Source: JANYCG01 sp031428695
Lineage (GTDB): Bacteria > Pseudomonadota > Gammaproteobacteria > Burkholderiales > Burkholderiaceae_C
Reading direction: 5' to 3'
Assembly: GCA_031428695.1 (NCBI GenBank)
Contig: JANOYE010000201.1
Location: 1 to 6,271 of the forward strand
DNA: 6,271 nucleotides
The position numbers and the translations under genes were made by a program. Position 1 is the stretch's first letter. Every line of letters starts with the position of its first letter. This document shows positions 4,014 through 6,271 of this stretch, piece by piece. The notes below the pieces were generated by a model. The model made no database searches. It was not told where the DNA came from and was given only the letters and a program-made list of their open reading frames with translations.

Positions 4014-5318
4014 TCAACCCAAAATCACCCGCGCGAACTTGCGTTTCCCCACCTGCACCACGTACACACCGCGCCCGAGTTTCAAGCCTTTGTCGGTCAC
4101 AACGACCGAATCGACGCGAACGCCACCGCCGTCGATCAGCCGGTTGCCCTCACCGCTGGAAGCGGCCAGCCCAGCCATTTTGAGCAAATTGCCGATGCCC
4201 ATCGTCGCGCTGACTGGCGCGCTGACTGTCGCGCCAGCCGCCGCGCCAGACGCCGCGCCGCCGTCGCCCAAACTCAGCGTGATTTCCGGAATCTCGTCCG
4301 GCACGCCGCCTTTTGAGCGGTTGATGAAGTCGGCTTCAGCCGCCTCTGCCGCAGCGCGTGAATGAAACCGCGCCGTGATCTCTTTGGCCAGAGCCACTTT
4401 GGCGTCTTTCGGGTTGCGTCCGCCATCCACTTCGGCTTTCAGTTTGGCAATGTCGGCCTCAGACTGGAACGACAACAAGGTGTACCAGCGCCACATCAAC
4501 ACGTCTGAAATTCTCAACACTTTGGCAAACATGGTGTTGGCGTCTTCCGAAATGCCGATGTAGTTGCTCTTGGATTTCGACATCTTCTCGACGCCGTCCA
4601 GCCCCTCCAAAAGCGGCATCGTCAAGATGCATTGCGGCTCTTGGCCAAACTCTTGCTGCAAGTGACGGCCCACTAACAAGTTGAACTTTTGGTCGGTGCC
4701 GCCCAGTTCCAAGTCGCTTTTCAGCGCCACCGAGTCGTAACCTTGCACCAGCGGGTACAAAAACTCGTGCACGCTGATGGGGGTGCCGGCCTTGAAGCGG
4801 TCATGAAAATCGTTGCGCTCCATCATGCGCGCCACGTTGTATTTGGCGGCCAGCTGAATCATGCCGCGCGCGCCCAGCGGGTCGCTCCACTCGCTGTTGT
4901 AACGCACCTCGGCTTTGTCCATGTCCAGCACCAGTTTGATTTGCTCAAAGTAGGTTTTGGCGTTGGCGTCAATCTCATCGCGCGTCAAAGGCGGGCGGGT
5001 TGAGTTGCGGCCAGACGGGTCGCCGATCAACGTGGTGAAGTCGCCAATCAGCGGAATGACGACGTGGCCGAGGTTCTGCATCTGGCGCATTTTGTTCAAA
5101 ACCACCGTGTGGCCGAGGTGCAAATCAGGCGCTGTCGGGTCCATGCCAAACTTGATTCGCAGCGGAATGCCAGACGTTTCACTCTTTTGCAGCTTTTTAA
5201 GCCAATCTTCCTGCGGAATGAGCTCTTCACAGCCGCGCAAGGTCACCGCCATCGCCTCACGGACACGATCAGTTACGATGATTTTGGCGTCAATTTGCAG
5301 GGTGGGGGCTTGATTCAT
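4014..5318 (-). CDS. tyrS: Tyrosyl-tRNA synthetase (KMSKS type)
   Basis: Charges tRNA-Tyr with tyrosine in the cytoplasm; a class I aminoacyl-tRNA synthetase of 434 residues. The Rossmann catalytic domain carries the HIGH-type signature H67-L-G-H70 (PDLHLGHTVVLNKM) and the KMSKS loop E244-K-M-S-K-S249. The tyrosine-pocket stretch LGGTDQKFNLL is at 205-215. A C-terminal S4-like RNA-binding domain follows at about 372-434. The intact KMSKS and the overall length place it with the TyrZ-like branch rather than the E. coli TyrS branch, whose loop is KFGKT-like. Between the anticodon-binding helical part and S4 is a low-complexity Gly/Ala/Ser linker (about 351-371). The start ATG at 5318 gives a normal N-terminus, but no Shine-Dalgarno is seen just upstream (minus strand TGTAAAAACCCTT before ATG). 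It is convergent with the esterase gene and divergent from the M23 peptidase gene. Confidence 0.97.
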   Translation of the reverse strand: MNQAPTLQIDAKIIVTDRVREAMAVTLRGCEELIPQEDWLKKLQKSETSGIPLRIKFGMDPTAPDLHLGHTVVLNKMRQMQNLGHVVIPLIGDFTTLIGDPSGRNSTRPPLTRDEIDANAKTYFEQIKLVLDMDKAEVRYNSEWSDPLGARGMIQLAAKYNVARMMERNDFHDRFKAGTPISVHEFLYPLVQGYDSVALKSDLELGGTDQKFNLLVGRHLQQEFGQEPQCILTMPLLEGLDGVEKMSKSKSNYIGISEDANTMFAKVLRISDVLMWRWYTLLSFQSEADIAKLKAEVDGGRNPKDAKVALAKEITARFHSRAAAEAAEADFINRSKGGVPDEIPEITLSLGDGGAASGAAAGATVSAPVSATMGIGNLLKMAGLAASSGEGNRLIDGGGVRVDSVVVTDKGLKLGRGVYVVQVGKRKFARVILG

Positions 5319-5331
5319 AAGGGTTTTTACA

Positions 5332-5387
5332 GATTCTCGGAGGAAGTTGGGCGTTAGAATCCCACCTCGGCTGAGGATTTCAGTGGG
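5332..5387 (-). promoter_or_regulatory. Structured tyrS leader, function unknown
   Basis: Reading toward tyrS there are two nested or adjacent inverted repeats. CCCAC...GTGGG (5387-5361) has a small inner CTC/GAG stem, and GATTCT...AGAATC (5361-5332) has an 18-nt spacer. The second arm ends 13 nt before the ATG. They could shape a tyrS leader RNA. They do not contain T-box landmarks, and T-boxes are not expected in proteobacteria. The remaining gap, 5388-5535, shows no promoter that I would defend for either divergent gene. Confidence 0.25.
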
Positions 5388-5535
5388 GTGCCTTGAATTT
5401 TGCTATGAACCTCCCGAACCCCAGAATTTTAGTTGTAGATCAGTCGTTGAGTGATCGCCTTTATGGCGGCTGCAAGACAAATCAAACGGAACGCCAGTTT
5501 TGTCCCACGGTTTTATTCCTTCATCGAATGCCTTT

Positions 5536-6271
5536 TTGACCCAAATCGGTCGAGCCGTTCTGACCCAATTTCTGCGCAACCCAGCGCGTGTCGCCGCCTT
5601 TGTGGGCGCTTTGGCCGTGGCCGGCGCGGGTGGCGCCTTCGCCGTGGCCGCTAGCGCACCGGACGACATCGCCATGCCCACCCGCGAAGTGGTTGAAGCG
5701 GTTGAGTTGCCCAACTTAGGCGCTTCGTTAGGCGCTTCGGTCGGTGCTTCGCCCTTGGTTGCCCCATTGGGCACGCCCAACACCCTGGTCAGCGCCATAG
5801 ATGCAAGCACCCTCCCCGGCACCCTGGATATCGGTGCGCTTACCCTCTACCGCTCAGACACCACACGATCCAGCGACACGGCAGATACGCTTTTGCGCCG
5901 TTTGGGCATTGACGACACGGCAGCCGCCGCGTTCCTCAGAACCGACGCCCTGGCCCGCAAGAGCCTGTGGGGCCGTGCCGGTCGCAGCATCACCGCCGAG
6001 GCCCATGCCGACCACAGCCTGAAAAAGTTCGTCGCCCGCTGGACACCCAGTGATGACGGCAGCTTCACCCGCCTGGTGGTGGAGCAAACTCAATCTGGGT
6101 TGAAATCACGCGTTGAAACCGCGCCGCTGACGGCCACCGTGCGCTTGGCCAGTGGCAGCATCAATTCTTCGCTGTTCGCCGCCACTGACGAGGCCAAACT
6201 GCCCGATTCCATAGGCGTGCAAATCGCCGAGATTTTCTCCGCCGACATCGATTTTCACCGCGCCTTGCGCA
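5536..6271 (+). CDS. M23-family murein peptidase, N-terminal part (runs off window)
   Basis: A membrane-anchored envelope protein of the M23 (LytM/NlpD-like) metallopeptidase family, of which 245 codons are visible. A short basic N-terminus (residues 1-18) precedes one TM helix or uncleaved signal (about 19-39). A periplasmic linker with the tandem repeat LGAS-LGAS-VGAS (61-72) follows, and then the N-terminal accessory region of these peptidases (about 95-245). That region includes DTADTLLRRLGID, FLRTDALARKSLWGRAGRSITAE and SINSSLFAATDEAKLPDSIGVQIAEIFSADIDFHRALR. The last block is characteristic of the Csd3-N2-like segment before the catalytic domain, which with its zinc ligands lies beyond the window, so activity cannot be judged. 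The start is uncertain: the frame is open from 5455 but has no ATG or GTG before TTG 5536, and another TTG is at 5500. An ATG at 5528 would join this frame only with a -1 slip or one extra T in the T5 run at 5533-5537. Confidence 0.8.
   Translation, partial: MTQIGRAVLTQFLRNPARVAAFVGALAVAGAGGAFAVAASAPDDIAMPTREVVEAVELPNLGASLGASVGASPLVAPLGTPNTLVSAIDASTLPGTLDIGALTLYRSDTTRSSDTADTLLRRLGIDDTAAAAFLRTDALARKSLWGRAGRSITAEAHADHSLKKFVARWTPSDDGSFTRLVVEQTQSGLKSRVETAPLTATVRLASGSINSSLFAATDEAKLPDSIGVQIAEIFSADIDFHRALR
5716..5751 (+). repeat. In-frame 12-bp tandem repeat in the M23 peptidase gene
   Basis: Two identical 12-bp units, TTAGGCGCTTCG (5716-5727 and 5728-5739), are followed by a third, GTCGGTGCTTCG (9 of 12 identical). 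They encode LGAS-LGAS-VGAS in the periplasmic linker. Because the unit is 12 bp, copy number can change without breaking the frame. Confidence 0.85.

Noticed and set aside
5340..5420. tRNA gene or T-box in the tyrS leader
   Set aside because: A fragment resembles a T-loop (TTAGAATCCC), but no acceptor stem or anticodon arm can be formed, and T-box landmarks are missing.
1..6271. CRISPR array, rRNA, tRNA, replication origin
   Set aside because: No regularly spaced direct repeats, no rRNA or tRNA sequence, and no DnaA-box cluster or iterons were seen.

Overview
The window looks like a chromosomal segment of a GC-rich betaproteobacterium, most likely of the order Burkholderiales and close to the Comamonadaceae. 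This is inferred from the style of the proteins (the YbeY C-terminus, the KMSKS-type TyrRS, and an M23 peptidase divergent from tyrS) and from the presence of a PEP-CTERM protein. No 16S or other decisive marker is present, so the family-level placement is an inference. Genes are GC-rich, and several intergenic stretches are strikingly AT-rich.

Layout. (1) 1-318 (+) is the 3' part of ybeY, the rRNA-maturation endoribonuclease. (2) 319-509 is an AT-rich gap with a short dispersed repeat (copy A) that overlaps a good sigma70-type promoter. (3) 510-1985 (+) is a two-TM membrane sensor histidine kinase. Its ATP-binding domain is intact, but lysine (K277) sits where the phosphoacceptor histidine should be. 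(4) 1986-2763 is about 780 bp with no intact gene. It holds repeat copy B, a GC-rich unassigned segment with palindromes, a probable IS21-family end (2313-2373), a decayed ORF6N-domain fragment on the minus strand (2393-2563), and then what looks like a complete sigma54 control region: tandem dyads, a -24/-12 element and a 5' UTR. (5) 2764-3744 (+) is a secreted GDSL/SGNH esterase with a C-terminal PEP-CTERM sorting signal, followed by a strong, possibly bidirectional terminator. (6) 3813-4013 is an intergenic AT-rich island (about 13% GC over 3891-4010) with a degenerate third repeat copy. (7) 4014-5318 (-) is tyrS. (8) 5319-5535 is the divergent tyrS/peptidase gap. (9) 5536-6271 (+) is the 5' part of an M23-type cell-envelope peptidase gene that runs off the window.

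How the genes fit together. ybeY and tyrS are housekeeping translation genes, and the M23 protein belongs to envelope maintenance. Between them lies an accessory patch: an orphan, apparently non-autophosphorylating sensor, mobile-element debris, and an exosortase-sorted exported esterase. The esterase gene carries a near-consensus sigma54 promoter with upstream dyads at enhancer distance. This agrees with the known control of PEP-CTERM genes by RpoN and the PrsK/PrsR two-component pair in related bacteria. No exosortase, prsK or prsR lies in the window. The most rewarding points to follow are the H-to-K histidine kinase and the sigma54/dyad control region of the PEP-CTERM esterase.
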